A stretch of 54,177 nt of DNA from Pirellulales bacterium (GCA_036490175.1 DASXEJ010000095.1:1-54177); one strand, 5' to 3'; shown: positions 33,162-42,073, numbered from the stretch's first letter. Notes: generated by a model not told the origin, from the letters alone. Program-made: numbers and translations.

Positions 33162-34382
33162 ATGAGTGAAACGCAATTCCACTATTCGGCCGTCACGACC
33201 GACGGGCGGACGACGGCCGGCGAAATCGAGGCGACCGATCTCGACCATGCGCTGGCGCTGCTGACGGCGAGCGGCTTGCGTTCGGTGCAGGTTGTTGCCT
33301 TGCCAGCCACGAAAAAGCCTGGTGGCACATCGTCCGATCCGGCGCGGCCTCGGCCGGTTCCCTTATCTGCCGACGAGTTGCTGCGATTGGCCGAACATCT
33401 GGAAATGCTGGCGCGCTCCGGCCTGCCACTTTCGCCCGGCTTGCGGGCGGCGGCGGAGGAGCAGTCGCATCGTCATCTGGCCCAATCGCTGGTCGAGCTG
33501 GCTCGGCAATTGGAAATGGGGCGCTCACTGGATCAGGTCCTGGCATCGCAACCGCAAATGGTACCCGGCCACTTGAGCCGATTGATTGAAGCGGGATTGC
33601 AGTCAGGTACGCTGGCCGAGGTGCTTACCCAGTTGCTCGATATCGATCGATCGTCGCGCGACATGTGGCGCTCGGTCAGACTGGCGATTTCTTATCCCTT
33701 GGTATTGCTGGTCGGGTATGTGGCGTTAGTGGTATTTCTGGGAGTGTTTGTGTTGCCAGGGTTGTCTGACGTGTACGAAGGCGTCGGACCGCTTCCCATG
33801 TCGACAAGCGTGCTGCTGTGGTTTGCAGGTGATCGGCTGTTGGTCACCGTGGGCATTGCCGTAGCGGCCGTGCCGATGCTGATGCTGATGTTTCGGGCGT
33901 TGCTGTCGCCGGTGGGCCATTGGCGCTTGCTGACCAAGATTCCTTTCCTGGGACCGATGCTGCTGTGGCGTAGCGTGGCCACATGGACGCGCCTGCTAGG
34001 GCTGTTTTTGGAAAACGATATTCCCGCGCCCGAGGCCTTGCGATTTGCCGCAGACGGGATAAGCGATGCGAATGTGGCCGCCGAAAGCCGCAGAATCGCG
34101 CAATTGACGGCCGTCGGACGGCCATTGGCCGAAGCCGTGGCTGCGATGCGGCGCTTGCCGGCTTCGTTGGTTCCGATCGTGCGCTGGGGTGAAAATGCGG
34201 GTGCCTTGCCCGAAGCCCTGCGCGCCGCGGGTGAGATGTTCGAGAATCGCGTGCGTGTTCGCGCGACGTTTTTGCAATCGGCCTTGCCGCCGATCATGTT
34301 CATTTTCGTCGCTTTGGGCGTCCTGGCGTTACTGAATGCTTTGATTGCGCCCATGGTTAATATGGTCAGTACGTTCATGTAA
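33162..34382 (+). CDS. GspF/PilC-like inner-membrane protein 2
   Basis: A 406-aa protein, the most canonical of the three F proteins. It begins with the usual head strand FHYSAVTTDGRTTAGEIEA, then has two F domains: LAEHLEMLARSGLPLSPGLR with IEAGLQSGTLAEVLTQLL, and WTRLLGLFLENDIPAPEALR with VRWGENAGALPEALRAAG. Three membrane segments fit the PilC topology. Length matches normal GspF/PilC (about 400). ATG 33162 is the only sensible start. It follows F1 by 45 nt and precedes F3 by 42 nt. Confidence 0.92.
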   Translation: MSETQFHYSAVTTDGRTTAGEIEATDLDHALALLTASGLRSVQVVALPATKKPGGTSSDPARPRPVPLSADELLRLAEHLEMLARSGLPLSPGLRAAAEEQSHRHLAQSLVELARQLEMGRSLDQVLASQPQMVPGHLSRLIEAGLQSGTLAEVLTQLLDIDRSSRDMWRSVRLAISYPLVLLVGYVALVVFLGVFVLPGLSDVYEGVGPLPMSTSVLLWFAGDRLLVTVGIAVAAVPMLMLMFRALLSPVGHWRLLTKIPFLGPMLLWRSVATWTRLLGLFLENDIPAPEALRFAADGISDANVAAESRRIAQLTAVGRPLAEAVAAMRRLPASLVPIVRWGENAGALPEALRAAGEMFENRVRVRATFLQSALPPIMFIFVALGVLALLNALIAPMVNMVSTFM

Positions 34383-34424
34383 TGTGCTTGACAATGTGGC
34401 ACAACACTTTCGGAAATAAATGAT

Positions 34425-35666
34425 ATGCGGCCGTGGTTCGTAGATGTGGGCCTGATCCTCTTCCTGGTGTTCCTCCTGGTGAGGTTGCGCTGGCACGCGG
34501 ATTTGCACATCGCGGCGATGGCCCTACGGCTATTGAAGTTCTGCGCGTGGCTCGTGTTTTTCGCCGCGCTATTGGCCGGCATGGTGGTTTTGGGAGGAGT
34601 TCTTGGCTTTCTGTTGTGGCTGGCGACTTTGATCATCGCCATGATGATTGCCAGCCGTTACCGGGAAACCGAGCGCCGCATGCTCTTGTGGTCGTTAGGC
34701 TTGGCCGCCGAAAAAGGCATTCCGCTGCCTGCCGCGGCGCGGGCCTTTGCGGATGAACGGCACGACGGCATCGGCCAGCGAGCGCGGTACCTGGCCGAAG
34801 GTCTAGAGCAAGGCATGCCGCTGGACGCCGCCTTGCGAGCGTCGGGCACGCCATTGCCGCCCGACGCGTTGATGGCCGTGCGGATTGGCTGCGAAACAGG
34901 GCGACTGGGGGCTTGCTTGAAGGGAGCCGCGCGTGCCGCCGCGCAGATCGAAACGACAGCACGCGGCGCCGCGTCACAGGTAATCTACCTGACCATCCTT
35001 GTCTGCTTTTGTTGTGGCGTGATCGGTTTTATTCAATACAAAATCGTTCCTGAATTGGTCAAGATATGCTACAGCCACAACATGCGGCTGCCCGCGGTGA
35101 GCGTGTTTGTGATCAACGGGTGCAATTGGCTGTCGAGCCCTTTCTTGCTTTTCGGAATTCCACTGCTACTGGTTACGTTGTTGTTTGCCCTGGGGCGATA
35201 TGTGGGCCTGATACGATGGGATCCGCCGCTAGTGCGCCGTTTGACGCGTCGCCTCGACGAGGCCGTGGTGTTGCGCTCGCTGGGTCAGGCCGTCGAGCAG
35301 CAGCAGGCCCTGCCCGCCGCGGTTGCCTCCTTGGCGAAGCTCTATCCGAAGTCCTATGTTCGGGCGCGCCTGCGGCAAGCCCGGGATCTGATGCGGGGAG
35401 GAACCGATTGGTGCGACAGCTTGCAAGCCGCCGGACTGCTCGGATCGGTCGAGGCGTTGGTGCTGAAATCGGCAGAGCGCGTCGAAAATCTGGGCTGGGC
35501 CCTGGGGGAGATGGCCGACAGACAGGTCCGTCGTTTTACAGTACGCATCACTACGTTGAACGCGATCGGCTTTCCTGTGGCTTTGCTGGCGATTGCGTCG
35601 GTGGTGTTTGCCATAGCGCTCAGCGTGTTCCTGCCTCTGGTGGAGTTGATTGGGAATCTGTCATGA
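34425..35666 (+). CDS. GspF/PilC-like inner-membrane protein 3 (divergent)
   Basis: A 413-aa protein that starts with about 90 hydrophobic residues (two or three membrane helices) in place of the soluble head of F2. Two F domains follow, with LGLAAEKGIPLPAAARAFAD and IGCETGRLGACLKGAARAAA, then LGQAVEQQQALPAAVASLAK. Two Cys-rich membrane stretches (LTILVCFCCGVIGF) are unusual. It is the most divergent of the three F proteins and may have a distinct place in the platform. The stop overlaps the first pseudopilin gene by 4 nt (ATGA). Confidence 0.85.
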   Translation: MRPWFVDVGLILFLVFLLVRLRWHADLHIAAMALRLLKFCAWLVFFAALLAGMVVLGGVLGFLLWLATLIIAMMIASRYRETERRMLLWSLGLAAEKGIPLPAAARAFADERHDGIGQRARYLAEGLEQGMPLDAALRASGTPLPPDALMAVRIGCETGRLGACLKGAARAAAQIETTARGAASQVIYLTILVCFCCGVIGFIQYKIVPELVKICYSHNMRLPAVSVFVINGCNWLSSPFLLFGIPLLLVTLLFALGRYVGLIRWDPPLVRRLTRRLDEAVVLRSLGQAVEQQQALPAAVASLAKLYPKSYVRARLRQARDLMRGGTDWCDSLQAAGLLGSVEALVLKSAERVENLGWALGEMADRQVRRFTVRITTLNAIGFPVALLAIASVVFAIALSVFLPLVELIGNLS

Positions 35667-36070
35667 GAAAGCTAAGACGCGGCACCACACTGGTGGAAGT
35701 GTCACTGGCGTTGTGCCTGTTGGCCGTGGCCATTGTGGCGACGGCGCAAATACTGACCTTGTGCGCGCGGCAAAGGAAAGCGGCCGATCGTCAGTTCGCC
35801 GCACAGATGGAAGCCAGCAACGTCGCCGAGCGCATTGCCGCCATAGACTACGATGATGTTACGGCTGTGTCGCTGGCGGCCATGAAACTGTCGCCCGAGA
35901 CGCAGTCAGCGCTGGCAGGCGGAGAGTTGGCGATCGACTGCATCGACGCCGCTGAACCGCCGTTGCGTCAAAAACGAATCACGATCGAGGTTACCTGGCC
36001 GACACCCCAGGAGGGGAAACGCTCCGTACAGCTCACCACTTGGAAATTCGCAGCGCCAAGATCACCATGA
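35663..36070 (+). CDS. Type II/IV prepilin-like protein, GspI-like
   Basis: A 135-aa protein. The N-terminus is a class III leader: MRKLRRG then TTLVEVSLALCLLAVAIVA, with predicted cleavage after Gly7 and Glu at +5 of the mature chain. The long hydrophobic helix and short C-terminal domain fit a minor pseudopilin. Position first among I-J-K-ordered genes, and the V-E-V-S-L-A-L core, suggest a GspI-like role at the tip; homology is not proven. Start ATG 35663 overlaps the F3 stop, and its own stop overlaps the next gene by 4 nt. Confidence 0.85.
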   Translation: MRKLRRGTTLVEVSLALCLLAVAIVATAQILTLCARQRKAADRQFAAQMEASNVAERIAAIDYDDVTAVSLAAMKLSPETQSALAGGELAIDCIDAAEPPLRQKRITIEVTWPTPQEGKRSVQLTTWKFAAPRSP

Positions 36071-36642
36071 TCTACAAGTTGTCACACAACCGACACCCAG
36101 CACGTTCCCGCGGACGCACAATGCGGCGGCGTGGGTTCACGCTCGTCGAAATGACGGTTGTCGTTAGCCTGGCATCGATTGTGTTGGGAGGGGTGGCGGT
36201 GCTATTGCAAGGCGTTTGGCGCGCCGAGCGGTCGGTCGCGGATCATCGCGCCATAAGGGCCGCGATGTTTCGCCTGGGCGAGCTATTTCGCGCGGACGTC
36301 CATGCCGGAAAAGTTGCGGACGCGATGACGCCGCCTGACGGTGCTACGGCAGACAAGATCGCCCTGGCGTTGCCTGGGGATCGCACGGTGGAATACTCGT
36401 GGGCAAATGCCCAAATCGAACGCGTCGTAAGGGTCAACGGTGAGATCGTTCACCAGGACACATTCCCGCTCCCTGCGGGTGCGACAGCCGTTTGGCAGGT
36501 TGCTGACGCGGAGCCGCGACTGGTCACGCTGCTGATCACCATGCCGCTGGGCGTCAAGCAATTGGAACTGGCCGACAAACGCACGATGCGCATTGATGCC
36601 GTGATCGACAGACGCTCGCCGGCCATTGCCCGCGCGAAGTGA
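36067..36642 (+). CDS. Type II/IV prepilin-like protein, GspJ-like
   Basis: A 191-aa protein. The leader MRRRG precedes FTLVEMTVVVSLASIVLGG, a clear prepilin-peptidase site with Glu5. ATG 36067 is chosen for its ATGA overlap with the preceding stop; ATG 36121 would give the shorter leader MRRRG and is also plausible. The soluble part after the helix includes ERSVADHRAIRAAMFRLGEL and several strands, as in GspJ-type minor pseudopilins, which are larger than the GspI type. Placed between the I-like and K-like genes, it fits the T2SS tip order. Ordinary codon use, no sign of transfer. Confidence 0.85.
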   Translation: MIYKLSHNRHPARSRGRTMRRRGFTLVEMTVVVSLASIVLGGVAVLLQGVWRAERSVADHRAIRAAMFRLGELFRADVHAGKVADAMTPPDGATADKIALALPGDRTVEYSWANAQIERVVRVNGEIVHQDTFPLPAGATAVWQVADAEPRLVTLLITMPLGVKQLELADKRTMRIDAVIDRRSPAIARAK

Positions 36643-36649
36643 GAAACGC

Positions 36650-37093
36650 ATGAACCAGCCACGCCGAATTCATCGAACCACGCAGCGCGGCATCGCCCGG
36701 CGGCGCGTCGCGCGGCGTGGTGTTGCGCTGATCGCCGTGCTGTGCTGTCTGATGGTCGCAGCCGTGGTGGTTTTGAACATGCTGCGTTCGACGATTATGG
36801 AACAGCGGCAATTGCGCGGGCAACGTCAGCATTTGCAAGCAGAACGATTGGCCGAGGCCGGCCTGGAACGCGGTCTGGCGCAATTGCAGCAATCATCCAC
36901 GTACGCCGGCGAGATTTGGCGTATTACGGCCGTCGAGCTGGGTGGCGCCTCGGCAGGTGCGGTCACGATTCGCGTCGAGCCACTCAAAGATCGGCCCCAA
37001 GAGCGAACGATTCTGGTCCAAGCAGATTATCCCGATGATCCACTGCACCGGGTCCGTAAGACTCGTGAAGCGTCCTTCACACTTTCGCAATGA
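36650..37093 (+). CDS. GspK/PilX-like minor pseudopilin
   Basis: A 147-aa protein from ATG 36650, 7 nt after the preceding stop. After a basic leader comes RRG then VALIAVLCCLMVAAVVVLNM. Mature residue 5 is Ala, not Glu; GspK is the one T2SS pseudopilin that naturally lacks Glu5. The helix continues as ERLAEAGLERGLAQLQ, the amphipathic pattern of GspK/PilX. The soluble domain is much shorter than in classical GspK (about 300 aa), so only a minimal tip subunit is expected. Assignment rests on the leader and gene order. Confidence 0.8.
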   Translation: MNQPRRIHRTTQRGIARRRVARRGVALIAVLCCLMVAAVVVLNMLRSTIMEQRQLRGQRQHLQAERLAEAGLERGLAQLQQSSTYAGEIWRITAVELGGASAGAVTIRVEPLKDRPQERTILVQADYPDDPLHRVRKTREASFTLSQ

Positions 37094-37103
37094 GAGCGTC
37101 GTT

Positions 37104-38300
37104 ATGAAAACGCAACAGCGCGCCATGGTCTTGACCAGCATCCGTCGAACGACAGCGAACCCGTGCGGGCAGCGCTTTCATTGGTTGGATTGCCGGGTTC
37201 GGACGGCCCATCGTTCCCAGGCTTGGCGGAGCGGTTTTACTTTGGTCGAGCTGTTGGTGGTCATCGCGATCATTGGGATCCTGGTCAGCATGATGTTGCC
37301 AGCCGTACAAGCGGCTCGCGAATCTGCCCGACGATCGATGTGCACCAATAACCTGGCGCAATTGATCCTCGCGGTCCACAACTATGAGTCGGCACACGAG
37401 GTCTATCCGCCGGGGACGATTAACGACAAAGGCCCGATTCGCAACGAGCCGAAGGGTTATCACCACAACTGGATTGTGCAAATCCTGCCCTACGTTGACG
37501 AAGAAAACGCTTACCGGCAGATCGATCAGAGCGTGAGCGTCTATGCGCCGAAGAACGCCGCGGTTCGGCAGCATTCGATTGGGCTTTTGCAATGTCCTTC
37601 GGAGCCTGGACAAATGTGGAATGGCATTGGCGGCACCAATTATGCCGGTTCGCACCACGACGTCGAGGCGCCCATCGACGTTGATAATAACGGTGTCTTC
37701 TTCCTAAATAGTCGTCTTCGCTATGAAGACATTCGCGACGGTTCGTCGCATACGATCTTTCTTGCCGAAAAGCGACTTGATGGGAACGATCTGGGCTGGA
37801 TGAGCGGAACGCGCGCTGCGTTGCGCAACACGGGCACGCCGCTCAACAGCACCGTTCCCTCGGCAGTGGCCTTCGCAGCAGCGGCACCTGGCGCGCCGCC
37901 ACCGTCGCAGGCTGACGAAGAGGGGACTGTTCAGACTGAAGATGGTGCGCAACCGCCGCAAGCCGACAGCAGCGACAAGCCGGATGCCGGGGATGATCCT
38001 CAAAGTAATGAAACACCGGCAGCGCCTCCCACGCAGAGCGAACCTGTCGGCGATGCCGCCGAGCAGGCGAAGGCAACCGTCTCAGCCACGCCGGCGGTAC
38101 AGGCCAAGGCGCAGGCCAGCGCCGCCGGGTCGAAGTCGTTGCTTTTCGTAGGCGGCTTTGGCAGTTCGCACCCGTCGCTAACCAATGTGGCGTTCGGAGA
38201 TGGCAACGTGCGCGTGCTTTCCAACTCGATCGATGCGCAAGTTCTCCAGCAACTCGGGCACCGCGCCGATGGCAAGTTGCTCGACGCTGCCGGCTGGTGA
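37104..38300 (+). CDS. DUF1559 prepilin-like protein with disordered insertion
   Basis: A 398-aa protein from ATG 37104. A 37-residue leader precedes the prepilin site: G then FTLVELLVVIAIIGILVS. DUF1559 follows (AVHNYESAHEVYPPGTIND, YDDVDEENAY-type region, GLLQCPSEPG) and ends with HPSLTNVAFGDG, the H-X9-DG motif. Between about residues 255 and 345 there is a Pro/Ala/Gln/Glu-rich, probably disordered insertion with segments such as PPPSQADEEGTVQTEDG, which most DUF1559 proteins lack. It closes the pilus-like cluster, 10 nt after the K-like gene, suggesting that DUF1559 proteins here are substrates or subunits of this machinery. Confidence 0.9.
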   Translation: MKTQQRAMVLTSIRRTTANPCGQRFHWLDCRVRTAHRSQAWRSGFTLVELLVVIAIIGILVSMMLPAVQAARESARRSMCTNNLAQLILAVHNYESAHEVYPPGTINDKGPIRNEPKGYHHNWIVQILPYVDEENAYRQIDQSVSVYAPKNAAVRQHSIGLLQCPSEPGQMWNGIGGTNYAGSHHDVEAPIDVDNNGVFFLNSRLRYEDIRDGSSHTIFLAEKRLDGNDLGWMSGTRAALRNTGTPLNSTVPSAVAFAAAAPGAPPPSQADEEGTVQTEDGAQPPQADSSDKPDAGDDPQSNETPAAPPTQSEPVGDAAEQAKATVSATPAVQAKAQASAAGSKSLLFVGGFGSSHPSLTNVAFGDGNVRVLSNSIDAQVLQQLGHRADGKLLDAAGW

Positions 38301-38598
38301 TCGCCGCCGTGGGCTACGGTACCACGGCAATCCGCTTCCGCTGCGTCGTGATGGCACCGCGAGCATCGATGCACTCCAAGCGCATCATCGATCCATGGAG
38401 GGGAACGGCACGATGACTTTTTAGTAACGTTGTCAAACTGGGACGACGTATTGATCTGGGGACTGTGTGTTCGTCTTGTCGCCATTCGATTGGCGAGTAC
38501 ATTGGCGGCAGCATCCACGATCGAAGCGTTCCTCATCGATCTCTCGCACGCATTGTTGCCTGCCGTTTTGTGTCACTCCCACGTCGTGCGAGGTCCTG

Positions 38599-40056
38599 AT
38601 GATGTCTACCGCCAATGCCGGGCAGGCCGATGCGAAAGCCAAAACGAAAATCGTCGCCACGATCGGTCCCGCCTGTGAAGGCCCCGAGCGACTCACGGAA
38701 CTCGTGCTGGCCGGCGTCGACGTGTTTCGCCTGAATACGGCGCACGGCGACGTGGCCGAGCACACGGCTCGCGTGGCAGACATCAGGCGCGTGAGCCGGG
38801 AACTCGAACGGCCGATCGCAATTCTTGTCGATTTAGGCGGACCCAAGATCCGCTTGGGCGATCTGCCCGGCGACCTGCTCGATTGCCCACTGGGTGCTGA
38901 GTTCCGCTTTGTGCGTGGCCAGCGCGGCAATGAACCGAACGAGCTCGTGACTACTTACGCGCCATTGGTCGACGAGCTGCAACCCAATAATCGCGTGATG
39001 CTGGCCGACGGCACCGTGGTCATGCGCGTGATCGCGCGCGAGCCGAACGCTGCCGTCTGTCGCGTGGTGCAGCCTGGCATTGTGCGCAGCCGGCAGGGGG
39101 TGAATCTGCCCGGCGTGAAGCTCAGCACGCCGGCGCTGACCGATGCCGATCGTACTTTTGCCGCCTGGGCCGCCGAAGTCGACGCGGACTTTGTTGGCCT
39201 CAGCTTCGTGCGCGACGCGGCCGACGTACACGAGCTGAAGAGCCTGCTGAAATCCAAGGGATCGCACGGCCAGGTGATCGCCAAGATCGAAAAGCCCGAG
39301 GCGCTGGAGCAACTGACAGCCATCGTGCAGGCGGCCGACGGCCTGATGATTGCCCGCGGCGACTTGGGGGTGGAGATCGACGTGGCCCGGGTGCCGGTCG
39401 TGCAAAAACAGATCATCGCGCTCGCGAATGCCTATCAAAAGCCGGTGATAACCGCGACCCAGATGCTGGACAGCATGCAGCATTCGTCGCGTCCGACGCG
39501 GGCGGAAGCTAGCGACGTGGCCAACGCTATTTTCGATGGCACCGATGCCTGCATGCTGTCCGGCGAAACGGCGATCGGCAAGCATCCGCGCGAAGCGGTG
39601 GAAATGATGAATCGTATCGCCTTGGTGACTGAGGAAGCCTCGGTCACGGTCGAGCATCGCATCGCTACGCCGACCAAGAATGCCGAGGGCCTGCACCAGA
39701 TCACGGCCGCGGTAGTGGCCGGAGCCGGCTTAATGGCGCAGCAGATACACGCCCGGTTGATCGTGTGCGTGAGCCAAACGGGAGCGACGGCGCTAGCGCT
39801 CTCGAAGCAACGCAACTATGTGCCGACGGTCGGTGTGAGTCCAGTCGACGCCACGCTGCGCAAGATGTGCATGTACTGGGGTGTGAACCCGCTGCCCGGT
39901 ACGCACGCTTCCTCGCGGCCGGATCTAATTGCGCAAATCGCGCTGTGGGGACGCAGCGAAGGTTTGCTGGCCCACGGCGACCGCATCATTCTCGTGACCG
40001 GAACTCAGACCAATATTACCGGTCACAACCACGTCATGGTTTATGAAATGACGTAG
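38599..40056 (+). CDS. pyk: Pyruvate kinase
   Basis: A 485-aa glycolytic enzyme that converts phosphoenolpyruvate and ADP to pyruvate and ATP. ATG 38599 has GAGG 5 nt upstream; ATG 38602 is adjacent. Landmarks: KTKIVATIGPACEG at the start, the catalytic lysine in VIAKIEKPEALEQL, the Mg-binding ARGDLGVEID, and ATQMLDSM...RPTRAEASDVANAIFDG. Length fits. Unusual residues: the Glu117 position of rabbit enzyme is Lys in GGPKIRLG, with Leu at positions 113 and 120, and the K+ ligand Ser of NFSHG is Ala in NTAHG. This matches the signature of K+-independent pyruvate kinases. It is a single gene with about 300 nt of featureless DNA upstream. Confidence 0.97.
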   Translation: MMSTANAGQADAKAKTKIVATIGPACEGPERLTELVLAGVDVFRLNTAHGDVAEHTARVADIRRVSRELERPIAILVDLGGPKIRLGDLPGDLLDCPLGAEFRFVRGQRGNEPNELVTTYAPLVDELQPNNRVMLADGTVVMRVIAREPNAAVCRVVQPGIVRSRQGVNLPGVKLSTPALTDADRTFAAWAAEVDADFVGLSFVRDAADVHELKSLLKSKGSHGQVIAKIEKPEALEQLTAIVQAADGLMIARGDLGVEIDVARVPVVQKQIIALANAYQKPVITATQMLDSMQHSSRPTRAEASDVANAIFDGTDACMLSGETAIGKHPREAVEMMNRIALVTEEASVTVEHRIATPTKNAEGLHQITAAVVAGAGLMAQQIHARLIVCVSQTGATALALSKQRNYVPTVGVSPVDATLRKMCMYWGVNPLPGTHASSRPDLIAQIALWGRSEGLLAHGDRIILVTGTQTNITGHNHVMVYEMT

Positions 40057-40086
40057 GGATCGCCGTCGTCGCATGGTCGCATTCTT

Positions 40087-40125
40087 AAGTTCAGTGCCCT
40101 CAGTGATGCACTCGAACTTGAGTGC
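40087..40125. other. Mutually exclusive hairpins between convergent genes
   Basis: AAGTTCAGTGC (40087-40097) can pair with GCACTCGAACTT (40108-40119) with one bulge. The same second arm's GCACTC (40108-40113) can instead pair with GAGTGC (40120-40125). No T-tract is present. Placed between convergent pyruvate kinase and glycoside hydrolase genes, it may stop or stabilise transcripts from both sides. Confidence 0.4.
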
Positions 40126-40178
40126 AACGACGCAGCATGGCCGGAAGCTGGTGTGCTGGGCAATCACCAGGGCTCGCA

Positions 40179-41999
40179 TCATGGCGCCTTGTGATCCTTG
40201 CGGCGGATGAGCACGACCCAGTCTGATTCTGGATCAGCCGGTGGTGGACCAAGCGGTTGCTTCGCCCCGCCAGTTATTGCGACGGCGTCTCCTGCGAACT
40301 GGCCCGTGCGCGGGTTGTACCAGCGTTGCTCGGCCGCGCCAGAGAGAGTGGCCAGGTCCAACGTGCCTGTGGGGGATGCGGTCGGCAGATACACGGCGTA
40401 GATCTCGCCCTGTTTGGCAAAGACTTGCGGACCCAGCGGAATCGACTTGCCGCGTCCGACGCCGAGCGGAATCGTGCCGGCGTCTTGCGACAATTCGTCG
40501 GCAGGCTCCATTTCCCAAAACGGAAGTTGCTCCTCCATGAAACGCCGCGCATACCACAGGTATTGCCACAGCTTGTCGCGCTCGGGCGTTTTGAAGTTGT
40601 CGGTCTTTAACAAGTCGTCAAGGATGAACTCGATCATGCCGCCCGAGAAATAGGTGGGCCAGATCTTCTCGCGGCGGTGCCCCTCGGCGTCGTCGACAGG
40701 AATATGCGAGGCCCGCTGGCCACGATCCAACGTGAATTCGTCCAGGCTGACGGGCAGCGGCCGGCCGGCCGCCTCTGTCGCGCGACGAACGGCCTCGGTC
40801 ACCTCGTGGATGGGACGCTGGTTCAACTGGATCGACGTCATCGAGAAGCGCGGGTCGCCAAAGGTGAAACGCAATTTCTCGACCGGATCCCCCGCGCTGT
40901 GCACCGTGACCGGATGGTCGTAAGGATCGAGGGCGCAAACATAGTCAGCGAAGGCGCGCACGCGGTCGGCCCCAAAATCGAATTGCAGATTGTATTCCTC
41001 GCACAGATTCCATTGCAAAGCCACATGATGGCCGAAGCGGGCGATCATCTCCCGGTAAAACAGCTTGCGTTCGGGCCCGAGTTCGCCATCGTCGAGCTCC
41101 TTCTTATTGGCTTCTTCGGCCTCGTTGAATACGAAATGCAGAAAGATACCCAGGCGCTGGGCATGGCCAAAAACGATCTCCCATTGGCGCAGTTTTCCCA
41201 CGTCGTAATGCAAGTTGTTATTGCTCGCGTTACCACGCGGAGCCTGGGGGCTGGTAAAAGGCCAGGTGTTTTTACCGTCGCCGCCGATGTTCATCGGTAG
41301 AAAGTAGATGCTGTTCACATGGCGGCCGGCCAAATAGTTGAGCGCGCCGATGATTGCGCGCCCTTTGCCGTCCGCCCAATCCGGATCTCCGGGGCGCCAA
41401 TCTTCTACGTGAGCGGCATAGCGGTGCGACGGCGGGGTATTGTTAAAGCCGACATAGCCCAGGAAATCCTCGGGCTCGTCGGTGCCCCCGCGCAGCCAGT
41501 AGGGGCCGTCCTGAAATTTCAGATAGTGCTTGCCGACATAACGCAGCGCGCCCCATTTTAAGAATCCTGGCGCCTGCGGATCGCGCGGCGCGACGTCGAT
41601 GGTACCGGTCAGCGGGGGCGAGGTCCATGCTGCGCCTGCCTCGGGCTCGAGTTGAATGGCAACGCCCGCGCCCTGCCGGAAGCTGGCCGTGTATTGCCAG
41701 CGGCCCGCCGCCGCGGGAGTGAACCGCACGCGCCATACGTTTCCTTGCGGCCCTCCTTGTCCGTCGCCATCAAAAAAACCGGGCACGCTCAGCCGCTCGC
41801 CCGATGGCCCAACGAATGTCGCCTGCAAACGGAAGTCGAGAAAAGGATTGGGTGATGTATTGGTCTCGGCGGCCTGCGGACCTGGCATGGTCAGTGTGAT
41901 CGGATACCAAACGATCGGCTCTCCCTCGACGACGACCTGTGCCGAGGCGGCACCGGCCGTTAACAATAACGATGCGAGTATGAATCTTGCCACCAGCAC
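40179..41999 (-). CDS. DUF5060-type glycoside-hydrolase-like secreted protein
   Basis: A 606-aa protein. The GTG at 41999 is chosen because AGAGGAGA lies 5 nt upstream and the product then starts with a signal peptide (ARFILASLLLTAGAASA). Residues about 30-130 form a DUF5060-like beta domain (YPITLTMPGPQ, FFDGDGQGG). A TIM-barrel part follows with HVNSIYFLPMNIGGDG, FLHFVFNEAE and ALQWNLCEEYNLQF; the Glu in the last motif is a candidate catalytic acid, as in DUF4038/DUF5060 families. The last 100 residues resemble the putative collagen-binding domain often found with them (QRWYNPRTGQF). Substrate unknown. It is followed by a serine hydrolase and sulfatase gene upstream in the same direction. 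Confidence 0.85.
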   Translation of the reverse strand: MLVARFILASLLLTAGAASAQVVVEGEPIVWYPITLTMPGPQAAETNTSPNPFLDFRLQATFVGPSGERLSVPGFFDGDGQGGPQGNVWRVRFTPAAAGRWQYTASFRQGAGVAIQLEPEAGAAWTSPPLTGTIDVAPRDPQAPGFLKWGALRYVGKHYLKFQDGPYWLRGGTDEPEDFLGYVGFNNTPPSHRYAAHVEDWRPGDPDWADGKGRAIIGALNYLAGRHVNSIYFLPMNIGGDGKNTWPFTSPQAPRGNASNNNLHYDVGKLRQWEIVFGHAQRLGIFLHFVFNEAEEANKKELDDGELGPERKLFYREMIARFGHHVALQWNLCEEYNLQFDFGADRVRAFADYVCALDPYDHPVTVHSAGDPVEKLRFTFGDPRFSMTSIQLNQRPIHEVTEAVRRATEAAGRPLPVSLDEFTLDRGQRASHIPVDDAEGHRREKIWPTYFSGGMIEFILDDLLKTDNFKTPERDKLWQYLWYARRFMEEQLPFWEMEPADELSQDAGTIPLGVGRGKSIPLGPQVFAKQGEIYAVYLPTASPTGTLDLATLSGAAEQRWYNPRTGQFAGDAVAITGGAKQPLGPPPADPESDWVVLIRRKDHKAP

Positions 42000-42073
42000 A
42001 GGTTTCTCCTCTTTGCGATGCGGCCGGGCGGATTGCGCGAACTTCTCACGAGCGACCAAGGCGCGTGATGCTC

